Shown piece after piece: positions 25,117 to 33,414 of a DNA stretch of 64,000 nucleotides. The first letter of the stretch is position 1. Every line of letters begins with the position of its first letter. The position numbers were made by a program, and so were the translations under genes. A model generated the notes under the pieces. The model was not told where the DNA came from. It did not search any database and saw only the letters and a list, made by a program, of their open reading frames with translations. Origin of the DNA: Mucilaginibacter aquariorum (lineage in GTDB: Bacteria; Bacteroidota; Bacteroidia; Sphingobacteriales; Sphingobacteriaceae); the NCBI RefSeq assembly GCF_024498135.1, contig NZ_JANHOH010000002.1, positions 558,001 to 622,000 of the forward strand, given 5' to 3'.

Positions 25117-25482
25117 ATGAAAGATCAAGCAAAAATTATAGCAGCACTTTTAGTGGGTGCTGCGGCAGGCGCCGCTTTAGGACTATTATTGGCCCCAGAA
25201 AAAGGTGAAGAATTAAGAAGCGATATTGCTGATTATGTAAATGACCTTGTTGACAAAGCAAAGAACAAAGCGCAATCTACTGCAGATAATATTAAAGAAT
25301 ATGGCAGTAATGCGGTTGATTCGGTAAAATCAAAGTTTTCTGGCGCGGCAGGTAATGCTGAAGACGCCATTAATACCGCAAAATCAAGAGCTACGGATTA
25401 TGCCGAAGGCGGTGTTGACAGTGCAAAATCAAAAGTAAAGGGTACGGCTAACGACTGGAATAATTCTATCCAGAACGCGTAA
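25117..25482 (+). CDS. YtxH domain protein
   Basis: The 121-residue protein has an N-terminal Gly/Ala-rich membrane segment (IIAALLVGAAAGAALGLLLAP) followed by EKGEELRSDI, the YtxH signature. A long amphipathic Ala/Lys helical tail with 11-residue periodicity (AKSKV.., AINTAKSRATDYAEG) resembles LEA/apolipoprotein repeats. Such proteins are general-stress factors anchored at the inner membrane. It is a single gene with its own terminator. Confidence 0.85.
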   Translation: MKDQAKIIAALLVGAAAGAALGLLLAPEKGEELRSDIADYVNDLVDKAKNKAQSTADNIKEYGSNAVDSVKSKFSGAAGNAEDAINTAKSRATDYAEGGVDSAKSKVKGTANDWNNSIQNA

Positions 25483-25500
25483 GGTATTTAGATATATTAA

Positions 25501-25529
25501 GTAAAGCCCGGCTATTAGCCGGGCTTTAC
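25501..25529 (+). terminator. terminator of ytxH-like gene
   Basis: GTAAAGCCCGGCT and AGCCGGGCTTTAC form a perfect 13-bp stem with an ATT loop, 18 bp after the stop codon. Confidence 0.85.
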
Positions 25530-25586
25530 TTGGTTTAACACTTGTCATCCTGATAGCGAAGGGTCTATAACCACCATGCTATATAA

Positions 25587-25726
25587 CCCCTGTCATTTCG
25601 AACGAGCATGGGGAGGGCTTGAGCGCAGGAGCGAGGAGAAATCTTTTACAACAGACGGGTGAACTTGCATGACCGGATGCATTGAGTAAAAGATTTCTCC
25701 TCGTACCTCGTTCGAAATGACAGGGT
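25587..25726. mobile_element. 140-bp MITE-like element with nested inverted repeats
   Basis: The outer arms CCCTGTCATTTCGAACGAG (25588-25606) and their exact complement (25707-25725) form 19-bp terminal inverted repeats. An inner pair, GAGGAGAAATCTTTTAC (25633-25649) and its exact complement (25686-25702), is also perfect. There is no coding capacity, so if mobile it moved in trans. No clear target-site duplication was seen. A TGTCATCCTGA fragment (25543-25554) lies next to it. Confidence 0.65.
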
Positions 25727-25744
25727 GGTGAATGGTAAGGATTA

Positions 25745-25778
25745 AAACAAAATAACGCCCAACCTTTCGGCGGGCGTT
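25745..25778 (-). terminator. terminator of M1 peptidase gene
   Basis: On the minus strand AACGCCC/GGGCGTT forms a 7-bp GC-rich stem followed by a TATTTTGTTTT tract, 22 bp after the peptidase stop codon. Confidence 0.75.
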
Positions 25779-25800
25779 TCAATATTAAAGCAGACTTGCC

Positions 25801-27690
25801 TTATTTAGCTTTAGGTGCCCAGGTGTTATCGCTGGTATTGGCATCCATGTAAATGCCGTTATCTAAAGTAACCGATTTAAGGCTTTTGCCTCTTTCGGAT
25901 TTAAAAGTAACCAGTGATTGTTTTTGGTTGGCTTCCCATACCGCAGGCGTTTTATGGATAGTTTTAGTTGTGCCATCGGTATAAGTGATCACCACATCAA
26001 ACGGGATAGCGAAACCACCAATATTGGCAACGGTTAAAGTATAACCATCTTTACCGGTAACGCCGCTCTTTACAGCCAGGTCGTTATAATAGTTTGTGAA
26101 AAACCAGTTATTAAAGAACCAGGTAAGGTTACGGCCCGATACATTGCTCATCGAGTTAAAGTAATCCCATGGGATAGGGTGTTTTCCATGCCATCTGTCC
26201 ATATAACCGTGCAGTGCTTTTTTGAATAGTTCATCGCCCAGCATATCTTTTAATGCCAAGTAACTTAACGATGGCTTGCCGTAAGCATTATTGCCGTAGC
26301 CGGTTGTAAGCTCGCTTGTTTGGGTAATAACAGGAATATCCTGGTTGCTTGAGCGGTTGTTGATCCAACCGTTAATGCGGAACTGTTTATAGAACGCGTC
26401 GGCCTTTTCTTTACCTTTTTCAGCAGTGCCTATCAGGTATTCTAAGGTAGTAGCCCAGCCTTCGTCCATAAAGGCATAGCGGGTTTCATTGATACCCATG
26501 TAAAAAGGGAACCAGGTATGTGCTATCTCATGATCCTGCACAAGCTGTGCAAAGCTTGGATCGCCCATTTGGCTATCGTTTACCATCATGGGATATTCCA
26601 TATCCGCAAAGCCCTGAAAAGCCGTCATTTTAGGGAATGGGTACGGTACACCCGGCCAGTTATGGCTAAACCAACCCAATGCGTTACGGCCATATTGTAC
26701 AGATTGTTTAAAATCGGTACCCTTAACAGAGTAAGCCGCCTGCATGCTCGAACGCCTGCCGGTTTTGCTGTCAACAATAACACTGCCTGCATCCCAAATG
26801 TAATGGTTGCTTAGGCCTACCGCTACGTCGCTGATGTTGGTAGCGGTCCATGTCCAGGTGTTCATGGCGTTTTGGGTAGTAACCTTGTTGCCGGTAATCT
26901 CTTCAATAGTAGCCACGTGTATGGTGCTATCGCTGGTCATTGATTTTTGCAGGCGATCAGCAAATTCTTTTTGCAGCACCTGTGTTGGGTTTTGTAAAGT
27001 ACCGGTAGCCCAAACTACAAAGTTTTTAGGTACGGTTACATTAAGGGTGTAATCGTTAAAATCGTTGTAAAACTCTTGGGCATCAACAAATGCTACCCTG
27101 TCCCAGCCATTGTAATCGTCGTAAACAGATACACGCGGATAGAAATAAGCCAGATAGTAGCTTGTGGAATCTATCTGCCCTTCACGGCCGCTTTCTTTTG
27201 ACGCATCAAAATGCCAGGCAATGGTCATCTTAACCGAATCGTGCGGCATTAAAGGTTTTTGCATGGTAACCTGCTGATTAGTTGTAGCTGCCTGCGCGTT
27301 ATTCCACGCCTTTTTTTGGCCGCTAACTATAAAGCTATCTATCTGAATACCCGATGTTAAATAATCCGGACTGGCATCACCCATCCTGGCAGATCCCGGG
27401 CGGTGAATGTTTAGGATCAGTTTCATGTTCAGCCTTTTCAGGGTATCGGGGCTGTTGTTAAAGTAAGTAATGGTTTCGATACCTTTTACAGTGCTAAGCG
27501 GAGGTGCGGCAGTTATAGAGATATTGTAACGGGCGTGGTTTTGCCAGTATTTAGCCCCGGGTTTGCCATCGGCGCTGCGGGTGCCGTTATCGTATGCCTT
27601 TTTAATATCGCGCGGCATGTAAAGGCTTTGCGCATGTAATTGTAACAGCGCAATGCTACACGCTGCAGTTAACAGAATTTTTTTGAACAT
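25801..27690 (-). CDS. M1 family metallopeptidase (aminopeptidase)
   Basis: The 629-residue protein has a signal peptide (MFKKILLTAACSIALLQLHAQ), so it acts in the periplasm or at the surface. The gluzincin motif HEIAH (His387, His391) with the third zinc ligand Glu410 in DEGWATTLE, 19 residues after His391, defines family M1. The substrate loop reads GFADMEYP in place of the classical GAMEN, so aminopeptidase specificity may be atypical. The C-terminal region is a beta domain. It is monocistronic. The product probably trims peptides taken as nutrients. Confidence 0.9.
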   Translation of the reverse strand: MFKKILLTAACSIALLQLHAQSLYMPRDIKKAYDNGTRSADGKPGAKYWQNHARYNISITAAPPLSTVKGIETITYFNNSPDTLKRLNMKLILNIHRPGSARMGDASPDYLTSGIQIDSFIVSGQKKAWNNAQAATTNQQVTMQKPLMPHDSVKMTIAWHFDASKESGREGQIDSTSYYLAYFYPRVSVYDDYNGWDRVAFVDAQEFYNDFNDYTLNVTVPKNFVVWATGTLQNPTQVLQKEFADRLQKSMTSDSTIHVATIEEITGNKVTTQNAMNTWTWTATNISDVAVGLSNHYIWDAGSVIVDSKTGRRSSMQAAYSVKGTDFKQSVQYGRNALGWFSHNWPGVPYPFPKMTAFQGFADMEYPMMVNDSQMGDPSFAQLVQDHEIAHTWFPFYMGINETRYAFMDEGWATTLEYLIGTAEKGKEKADAFYKQFRINGWINNRSSNQDIPVITQTSELTTGYGNNAYGKPSLSYLALKDMLGDELFKKALHGYMDRWHGKHPIPWDYFNSMSNVSGRNLTWFFNNWFFTNYYNDLAVKSGVTGKDGYTLTVANIGGFAIPFDVVITYTDGTTKTIHKTPAVWEANQKQSLVTFKSERGKSLKSVTLDNGIYMDANTSDNTWAPKAK

Positions 27691-27854
27691 AATAAATGAT
27701 AAGTTTTTGTAAGATCAACGGAACAAATGTAGAATATATATCAGTAAACGTTAGACGGTTTAGGTAAACGAATTGTTACAAGGAATGCTTGCTTGGAGGG
27801 CTTAAATTATTTTCCTTTGTATAAGTTATTTTAGTAGGGGTATTAAATAACTAT

Positions 27855-27883
27855 ACGAAGCCGGGCTTATGGTCCGGTTTCGT
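27855..27883. terminator. hairpin downstream of the DUF892 gene
   Basis: ACGAAGCCGG pairs with CCGGTTTCGT (one G-T) around a 9-nt loop, 15 bp past the minus-strand stop codon. The T-rich tract is better on the plus strand, so direction is uncertain. Confidence 0.5.
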
Positions 27884-27898
27884 ATTTTATAATCCTTT

Positions 27899-28405
27899 TT
27901 AATCCTTCGTAATATATTCCTTAGCTATCAGCGTAAATAGCTTGTCGTTATCGGCAGATTCATCAAAGTTCTCGGTTAGCAGTTGCGTTACCTCAATATA
28001 CTTTAACAATTTTGCTATCATAATCAGCATTCGGTACGATGTAATGTTAATATGCTCCAATATCTGCAGATAAAGCATAATGTCAAGGTCGTTCAATAAA
28101 GGGATATCCTGGCCATCATCTAAACAAAATTCATCTTTAATAATGGTTTTAATAGGGTTACAAACCTCAGGGGATGGTGTTTCACCTATCAGCTTGTAAA
28201 TAGTTTCCATCCGTTCGATCTGGTTTTTAACATCGCCGCCAAATTCGCCAATTGCTAATTCAAGCGCTTTAAAAGATGCCAGATCAAAAAGGCTGCTTGT
28301 ACGTTCCTGTAAAAAACGTTTGCCATTATATATGCGGGTTAAATGGTGCAGGAATATTTTCTTTAAATAGGCTTCGTTGGGAGCAGGAGGAGTAATAGGT
28401 GCCAT
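27899..28405 (-). CDS. DUF892/YciF-like ferritin-fold protein
   Basis: The protein is 168 residues from the ATG at 28405, or 181 from 28444. It matches the YciE/YciF (DUF892) helical-bundle pattern: YLKKIFLHHLTRIYNGKRFLQE, then ALELAIGEFGGDVKNQIERMETIYKLIG, ending with further helices. The family is ferritin-like and linked to stress. Glu and His residues that could bind metal are present but not all are aligned with certainty. The shorter start is preferred because the N-terminal extension is hydrophobic without a signal-peptidase site. Confidence 0.65.
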   Translation of the reverse strand: MAPITPPAPNEAYLKKIFLHHLTRIYNGKRFLQERTSSLFDLASFKALELAIGEFGGDVKNQIERMETIYKLIGETPSPEVCNPIKTIIKDEFCLDDGQDIPLLNDLDIMLYLQILEHINITSYRMLIMIAKLLKYIEVTQLLTENFDESADNDKLFTLIAKEYITKD

Positions 28406-28533
28406 AGCATAAAAATTAATGGTGCAAGCAAACACGAAGATCATTCCCCTTACTAATACAAGAGATTGATGATGTAAATGTAAGTTTAATTATTAGTTAT
28501 GGTATATTAATAAATGCTCCTTATTATTGTAAA

Positions 28534-29481
28534 ATGAGATATAAGTTAGGCGATTTTGTGCGGTTTGTTGATGAAAAGCTGGAAGGTTATGTAACCCGCA
28601 TTATTGATGAGCAAATGATAGGTGTTACTGTTGAGGATGATTTTGAGATACCCGTATTGGCCAGTAAGGTAACTTATGTACACGGCCATGGTGCCGAAAG
28701 CCACGATGAAGAGTATGTTGCCGATGTTAAAGTGCCTGCCGGCGAATTTAAAAGCAAAGGCGTGCATATTGCTGTAGTGGCCGATGCAAAGGCAAACGCG
28801 CTGGTGCATTTATATATCGTAAACGAAACATCGTACCAGTTACTTGCAGCTGTTACTACCGAACAGCAAAAGCAGTTTAAAGGCGAATTTGCAGGTGTTG
28901 TTGAACCTAACGGAGTTGCAAAAATTTATTCTGCAAAACTATCCGACCTGCAGCTGTGGCCAAAATTTATATTCCAGGTATTGTTTTTTACCAAGCAAAA
29001 CCAACCATCGGTAAATCCAATAAATATTAGTGAGCAATTTAAAGCTAAAGATTTTTCGGGCGCTAAAAAGCTGGTGCCTTATATAAAACAACAAGGCTGG
29101 ATGATACAGCTTGATGAACCGGAACTTGTTATTGATGCCGAGAAATTAAAAGAGAGCTTTTTTAAACCAGCCGAAGAAAAAGTACAAACCGTTGCCAAAC
29201 CCGTAGGCGAGCTTGATTTGCATATAGAAAAATTGCGCGATGACCACCAGTTTTTAAGCAGCAGCGAGATCCTGAACATTCAAACAGATCACTTTAAAAA
29301 AGCGTTGGATGCCGCCATTGTACACCAGATGCCTGATATTACTTTTATACACGGTACAGGCAACGGGATCTTAAAACACGAGCTGCATAAGCTGTTAAGT
29401 AAACACCCCAAAGTGCAAACCTTTATGGATGCAAGAAAAGAGAAGTTTGGCTATGGCGCTACAAAGGTTATTTTGAAGTAG
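28534..29481 (+). CDS. DUF2027/Smr domain protein
   Basis: The 315-residue protein begins with a small barrel (residues 1-60, KLGDFVRFVDEKLEGYVTRI) followed by a central beta domain of DUF2027 type. It ends with a Smr domain (about 228-315: ELDLHIEKL, then FIHGTGNGILKHELHKLLSKHP). The Smr HGxGxG loop and LDLH motif are the ones seen in MutS2-type nucleases, which cut branched DNA or mRNA. It has no signal peptide and is cytosolic. It leads a two-gene unit with the methyltransferase 9 bp downstream. Confidence 0.82.
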   Translation: MRYKLGDFVRFVDEKLEGYVTRIIDEQMIGVTVEDDFEIPVLASKVTYVHGHGAESHDEEYVADVKVPAGEFKSKGVHIAVVADAKANALVHLYIVNETSYQLLAAVTTEQQKQFKGEFAGVVEPNGVAKIYSAKLSDLQLWPKFIFQVLFFTKQNQPSVNPINISEQFKAKDFSGAKKLVPYIKQQGWMIQLDEPELVIDAEKLKESFFKPAEEKVQTVAKPVGELDLHIEKLRDDHQFLSSSEILNIQTDHFKKALDAAIVHQMPDITFIHGTGNGILKHELHKLLSKHPKVQTFMDARKEKFGYGATKVILK

Positions 29482-29490
29482 GTTGTTGTT

Positions 29491-30105
29491 ATGGAAGAGG
29501 ATACAAAAGCTCATTGGGAGCACGTTTACCGGGAGAAATCGCCCGAGCAAATGAGTTGGACGCAAGAAACACCTCAACTATCTATTAATTTAATTAAAAG
29601 CCTAAATCTGCCAAAAACAGCTAATATTATTGACCTAGGTGGGGGCGACAGTAAGTTAGTGGATCATTTATTACAAGAAGGATATACAAACATTACTGTA
29701 GTAGATATATCTATTGTTGCACTTGAAAAGGCACAGTTAAGGCTTGGTGAAAAAAGTAAAATAATAAAATGGGTGGTATCTGATATCATCAACTTTGTTC
29801 CGCAGGAAAAATATGAACTGTGGCATGATAGGGCGGCTTTCCATTTCTTAACAACTATTGATCAGATTAATAGGTATTTAAGTATAACCGCAAACGCGGT
29901 AACCGGGTATATGGTGCTTGGCGTATTCTCTGAAACCGGGCCCGAAAAATGTAGCGGATTGCCGGTTAAGCGATACTCTGAACAATTATTGGAAGAGGTT
30001 TTTGCAGGTAATTTTTCAAAAATAGCCTGTGTAAAAGAGCAACACATCACTCCATTCCAAACCAGTCAGGATTTTGTGTTTTGTACCTTCAGAAGACATT
30101 GTTAA
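29491..30105 (+). CDS. class I SAM-dependent methyltransferase
   Basis: The 204-residue protein has motif I IIDLGGGDSKLVDHLL (about 47-62), an acidic post-I residue in VVDIS (about 72) and motif II around VVSDIINF. This is a minimal Rossmann methyltransferase like the trans-aconitate/thiopurine class, with a C-terminal Cys-containing FRRHC. It starts 9 bp after the Smr gene and ends 72 bp before arsR. Whether it methylates arsenic is doubtful, since the conserved cysteine set of ArsM is not visible. Substrate unknown. Confidence 0.82.
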   Translation: MEEDTKAHWEHVYREKSPEQMSWTQETPQLSINLIKSLNLPKTANIIDLGGGDSKLVDHLLQEGYTNITVVDISIVALEKAQLRLGEKSKIIKWVVSDIINFVPQEKYELWHDRAAFHFLTTIDQINRYLSITANAVTGYMVLGVFSETGPEKCSGLPVKRYSEQLLEEVFAGNFSKIACVKEQHITPFQTSQDFVFCTFRRHC

Positions 30106-30153
30106 ATATTTGTGCCTAAATAAAAAATAAAAAACTAGGCATTTCAAATATTA

Positions 30154-30169
30154 ATCGTAATATTGCGAT
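30154..30169. promoter_or_regulatory. ArsR operator copy 1 overlapping promoter
   Basis: ATCGTAATATTGCGAT is a 16-bp near-perfect palindrome (one mismatched pair) ending 7 bp before the arsR ATG. It includes TAATATTG, one base off the Bacteroidota -7 box, so bound ArsR would block the promoter. The identical 16-mer recurs at 30525-30540. Confidence 0.75.
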
Positions 30170-30176
30170 AGATAAT

Positions 30177-30506
30177 ATGGGCATTACCAAAACAGATATA
30201 TTTAACGATGAGCAGAACAAGCTGGCCTTGCAATTAAAAGCGATTGCACATCCGGCGCGTATTGCTATTCTGCAACATATTATTAAAGCCAATGCCTGTA
30301 TTTGCGGCGACCTGGTAGATGAACTGGGGTTGGCACAAGCCACTATTTCTCAGCATTTAAAAGAGCTGAAAAACGCCGGCCTTATACAAGGCACAATAGA
30401 AGGGGTGAGCGTTTGTTATTGTATTGAACCTAAAGCCTGGAACAATTTACAAAAGGAGATTAATACCATGTTCGCGTCGTACAAGGATGTGAATAAGTGC
30501 TGCTAA
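30177..30506 (+). CDS. arsR: ArsR family metalloregulator
   Basis: The 109-residue winged-helix repressor has the recognition helix LAQATISQHLKELKNAGLI and a wing GTIEGVSVCYCIEP. The segment ACICGDLVDELG carries the CxC arsenite-sensing motif at the start of helix 3, as in ELCVCDL. Further cysteines sit in VCYC and the C-terminal NKCC. As(III) binding should release it from the two identical operators flanking its gene. It heads the ars operon. Confidence 0.93.
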   Translation: MGITKTDIFNDEQNKLALQLKAIAHPARIAILQHIIKANACICGDLVDELGLAQATISQHLKELKNAGLIQGTIEGVSVCYCIEPKAWNNLQKEINTMFASYKDVNKCC

Positions 30507-30524
30507 AATTTTTTAACCAAATCA

Positions 30525-30540
30525 ATCGTAATATTGCGAT
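30525..30540. promoter_or_regulatory. ArsR operator copy 2, internal promoter
   Basis: It is the same 16-mer as at 30154-30169, placed 19 bp after the arsR stop and 21 bp before the next start codon. It again contains TAATATTG, so a second ArsR-controlled promoter for the downstream genes is likely. Confidence 0.75.
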
Positions 30541-30561
30541 AAATATTCAAATTGTATAATT

Positions 30562-31119
30562 ATGGAAAACTTAAAATGGTCATCATTTAAACAACAGCTG
30601 CAGGCAAATACAGAGCGTATCCTGCAATTTAAATATGCCGAAAACCAATGGGTGGACGCGGCCTATCATATCACCGAAATTAAACAAGCCCCTATAACAT
30701 CTGTTGATTGTGGTGGTGTTATGAACGCCTGGACAGAGATAATTGTTCAGCTATGGGAACCACAAGGCCAGCAACAGGATAGGGCTATGCAGGTAAGCAA
30801 AGCACTATCAATTGTTGAGCTGGTAGAAAAGGCACTGCCCTTAAACCCTAATGGTATTGTTAAAATTGAGTTTGGCAATTCGCGGTTTGATACCCGCCAA
30901 ATGCTCCCTAAAGATGTTATTATTGATGGCGATAACCTGATCGTTGACCTGCGGCCTGATGCTGTGCAATGTAAGGCTATTGAACGTGGGGGCAGCTGTG
31001 GTACTAATGATAAAGGTGAAGAATGCTGCACTCCTGCTGCGGATGTTAAACCTAAAATACAATTACAAAATCTTGCCGCTACAGCTGCATGCTGTGAACC
31101 AGGTTCTGGTTGCTGCTAA
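30562..31119 (+). CDS. DUF6428-type ars operon protein with cysteine-rich tail
   Basis: The 185-residue protein has an N-terminal domain (about 1-130, alternating strands such as TEIIVQLWEP and GIVKIEFGNSRFDTRQMLP) of the kind annotated DUF6428 beside arsR in Bacteroidota. The last 50 residues hold eight cysteines, in VQC, GSC, EECC, AACC and GSGCC. Clustered vicinal cysteines can bind As(III), so an arsenite chaperone or buffer role is plausible but unproven. It lies between arsR and arsC under the second operator. Confidence 0.8.
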   Translation: MENLKWSSFKQQLQANTERILQFKYAENQWVDAAYHITEIKQAPITSVDCGGVMNAWTEIIVQLWEPQGQQQDRAMQVSKALSIVELVEKALPLNPNGIVKIEFGNSRFDTRQMLPKDVIIDGDNLIVDLRPDAVQCKAIERGGSCGTNDKGEECCTPAADVKPKIQLQNLAATAACCEPGSGCC

Positions 31120-31129
31120 AAAAATCACG

Positions 31130-31546
31130 ATGAAAGATATATTAGTATTGTGCACCGGCAACAGTTGCCGCAGCCAATTAGCAGAAGGTTACCTGCGATA
31201 CTTTGCCGGCGATAAGGCGAACATTTACAGCGCGGGAATAGAAACGCATGGCGTTAACCCTAAAGCCATACAGGTAATGGCTGATGATGGGATAGATATA
31301 TCGGCACATACATCAAACCATGTAGATGAGTATTTGGCTATTCCGTTTGATTATGTGATAACGGTATGCGATAATGCCAATGAGGCTTGTCCGTATTTCC
31401 CGGGGAATGTGCAGCGCTTTCATTATAACTTCCCCGACCCGGCAAAGGCTACCGGCACAACCGAAGAAGTAATGAACGAGTTTAAGCGCGTGCGTGATAT
31501 GATAAAGACCTATGCCGCCGATTTTGTAAAAGAACATGTTAAATAA
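31130..31546 (+). CDS. arsC: arsenate reductase, thioredoxin-coupled (LMW-PTP fold)
   Basis: The 138-residue enzyme reduces arsenate to arsenite. The P-loop CTGNSCRS (Cys8-Arg14, CX5R) plus Cys80 and Cys87 ([14 protein letters not shown]) match the redox triad Cys10/Cys82/Cys89 of the thioredoxin-dependent class. The ATG at 31130 opens the family-typical [12 protein letters not shown]; longer in-frame starts overlap the upstream gene. It ends one base before the acr3 start, so the two are translationally linked. Confidence 0.93.
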   Translation: MKDILVLCTGNSCRSQLAEGYLRYFAGDKANIYSAGIETHGVNPKAIQVMADDGIDISAHTSNHVDEYLAIPFDYVITVCDNANEACPYFPGNVQRFHYNFPDPAKATGTTEEVMNEFKRVRDMIKTYAADFVKEHVK

Positions 31547-31547
31547 T

Positions 31548-32606
31548 ATGGCCACCAACAATTGTGCCCCAGTGGTTAACAGAAAAAAACTGAGTTTTTT
31601 AGACCGATACCTTACTTTATGGATCTTTCTGGCAATGGGTATTGGGGTTGCCTTAGGCTACCTTGTACCATCGGCCCCGGCATTTATTAACTCTTACTCC
31701 AGCGGTACCACTAATATCCCTTTAGCTATCGGGTTGATATTAATGATGTATCCACCATTGGCAAAAGTGAAATATGAAAGCTTAAGTGAGGTGTTCCGTA
31801 ATACCAAAGTGTTGAGCCTCTCTCTTTTTTTGAATTGGATAGTTGGCCCCATACTGATGTTTATTTTGGCAGTTGTTTTCCTGCACGATAAGCCGGATTA
31901 TATGGTGGGGTTAATACTGATTGGCCTTGCCCGCTGCATAGCCATGGTTATTGTATGGAACGAACTGGCAGAAGGTAACCGTGAATATGCGGCTGGTTTG
32001 GTAGCGCTTAACAGCATTTTCCAGATCTTGCTTTATAGTGTTTATGCTTACGTATTTATAACAGTATTGCTGCCTTTGTTTGGGATGAAAAGCGAGGTAG
32101 TTAATATCACTATTGACGAAATAGCAAAATCGGTTGGGATCTATCTGGGGATACCATTCGCGGCAGGCCTTATAAGCAGGTACACGCTTATTAAATTAAA
32201 AGGAGAGGAGTGGTTCGGTCAAAAGTTTTTGCCGGTTATATCGCCCATAACACTTATTGCATTGTTGTTTACCATAGTAGTAATGTTTAGCCTAAAAGGG
32301 CAGTTAATTGTGCAGATCCCTTTTGATGTAATAAGAATTGCCATACCCCTGGTCATATATTTCGCTATCATGTTTTTGGTGAGTTTTTTCGCGGGTAAAT
32401 TTATGGGAGCCGATTATTCAAAGAACGCGTCCATAGCTTTTACTGCTGCAGGGAACAACTTTGAACTGGCTATCGCGGTAGCAATCGGGGTTTTCGGCAT
32501 TAACTCAGGCGAGGCATTTGCCGGAGTTATTGGTCCGCTGGTAGAGGTGCCTGCATTAATAATACTGGTGAAAGTGGCAATGTGGCTGCGCGATAAGTAT
32601 TATTAA
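31548..32606 (+). CDS. acr3: ACR3 family arsenite efflux transporter
   Basis: The 352-residue inner-membrane protein has ten predicted hydrophobic spans. Recognised segments are [21 protein letters not shown], the conserved-Cys motif [19 protein letters not shown] (TM4, As(III) pathway) and [20 protein letters not shown] (TM9). It exports arsenite made by ArsC. The start at 31548 follows the arsC stop by one base; an ATG 12 bp upstream within arsC is possible. It is the last gene of the operon, with a terminator 65 bp on. Confidence 0.94.
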   Translation: MATNNCAPVVNRKKLSFLDRYLTLWIFLAMGIGVALGYLVPSAPAFINSYSSGTTNIPLAIGLILMMYPPLAKVKYESLSEVFRNTKVLSLSLFLNWIVGPILMFILAVVFLHDKPDYMVGLILIGLARCIAMVIVWNELAEGNREYAAGLVALNSIFQILLYSVYAYVFITVLLPLFGMKSEVVNITIDEIAKSVGIYLGIPFAAGLISRYTLIKLKGEEWFGQKFLPVISPITLIALLFTIVVMFSLKGQLIVQIPFDVIRIAIPLVIYFAIMFLVSFFAGKFMGADYSKNASIAFTAAGNNFELAIAVAIGVFGINSGEAFAGVIGPLVEVPALIILVKVAMWLRDKYY

Positions 32607-32670
32607 TAACATGAACGGCTATCGAAGAAGGTTTTACCTATAATAAGCTATAATTTAGGAAGTTAATATA

Positions 32671-32703
32671 AGCCCGTACCATCAGGTCCGGGCTTTCTTT
32701 TTA
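32671..32703 (+). terminator. terminator of ars operon
   Basis: AGCCCG pairs with CGGGCT across a 12-nt loop and is followed by a TTTCTTTTT tract. Confidence 0.8.
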
Positions 32704-32779
32704 TGCTAATCGAAACTATTTGCCGATAAAAATGTTATTCAATAGTTAATAAATATAAACCATTAAATAATAAAATATT

Positions 32780-33307
32780 ATGAAAAGGATAAGTTTGATA
32801 ATGGCGGCGGTAATTACTGCATGCGCCTTTAACTATGCCACGGCAAAAAATAACACCAGCCATAATACAGATAAAGCTTTATTGCTAACAGGTAACTTAA
32901 CTGTTAACCAGGATACTGTGCCTAAAAAGTCTAAAACAAAAAAGACTACACCAACTACTACTACGCCAACTACACCAACCACGCCTACCACACCTACTAC
33001 CCCAACAGTACCGAGTTACCCTACAACGCCAACAAACCCAACAGAGCCAACCAGTCCTACTAACCCTACGGTGCCTACAAGCCCAACCAGCCCAACAGTA
33101 CCAAATCCAACTACACCGACTGTGCCAAGCCCTAACCCAAGTGTACCGCCAACCGGTACACCAACTACGCCGACTGCACCAACAACGCCGCCGACCACAC
33201 CTACAACACCAACAGGCACTCCTCCGGCTACGCCAAAAACAGTGCCTACAACACCAACTACAACTCCGCCTGCAGCACCAACAGTGCCACGTACAACAGG
33301 CAGGTAA
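32780..33307 (+). CDS. secreted Pro/Thr-rich low-complexity protein
   Basis: The 175-residue protein has a signal peptide (MKRISLIMAAVITACAF, cleavage near NYATA-KN) and a short linker with KKSKTKK. About 125 residues of Pro-Thr repeats follow (TTPTTPT, TNPTEPTSPT). It has no globular domain and ends TVPRTTGR. It resembles a stalk or extracellular linker that may be O-glycosylated, but it carries no lipobox, sorting or T9SS domain. The opposite-strand Gly/Val frame is an artefact of the repeat. It is monocistronic. Confidence 0.75.
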   Translation: MKRISLIMAAVITACAFNYATAKNNTSHNTDKALLLTGNLTVNQDTVPKKSKTKKTTPTTTTPTTPTTPTTPTTPTVPSYPTTPTNPTEPTSPTNPTVPTSPTSPTVPNPTTPTVPSPNPSVPPTGTPTTPTAPTTPPTTPTTPTGTPPATPKTVPTTPTTTPPAAPTVPRTTGR

Positions 33308-33330
33308 TAAAGCATAATGTATAATTGCGA

Positions 33331-33368
33331 GACCAGTGTAAAGTGTGATCTTTCACTGGTCTTTTTTT
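33331..33368 (+). terminator. terminator of Pro/Thr-rich gene
   Basis: GACCAGTG pairs with CACTGGTC, extended by AAAG/CTTT, and is followed by seven Ts. Confidence 0.9.
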
Positions 33369-33375
33369 GTTTAAA

Positions 33376-33414
33376 TTAACAGCAAAGCCCGGCATAACCG
33401 GGCTTTGCTGTTAA
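33376..33414. terminator. 17-bp perfect hairpin at the end of the SRPBCC gene
   Basis: TTAACAGCAAAGCCCGG pairs perfectly with its complement across the loop CATAA. It overlaps the minus-strand stop codon at 33411-33413 and separates convergent genes. Confidence 0.75.

Noticed and set aside
29491..30105. Methyltransferase as ArsM (arsenite methylation)
   Set aside because: The conserved cysteines of ArsM are not visible and the gene precedes the ArsR operator, so it is not in the ars regulon.
33016..33315. Minus-strand Gly/Val-rich frame
   Set aside because: It is the complement of the Pro/Thr repeat of the secreted protein; stop-free by repeat bias only.
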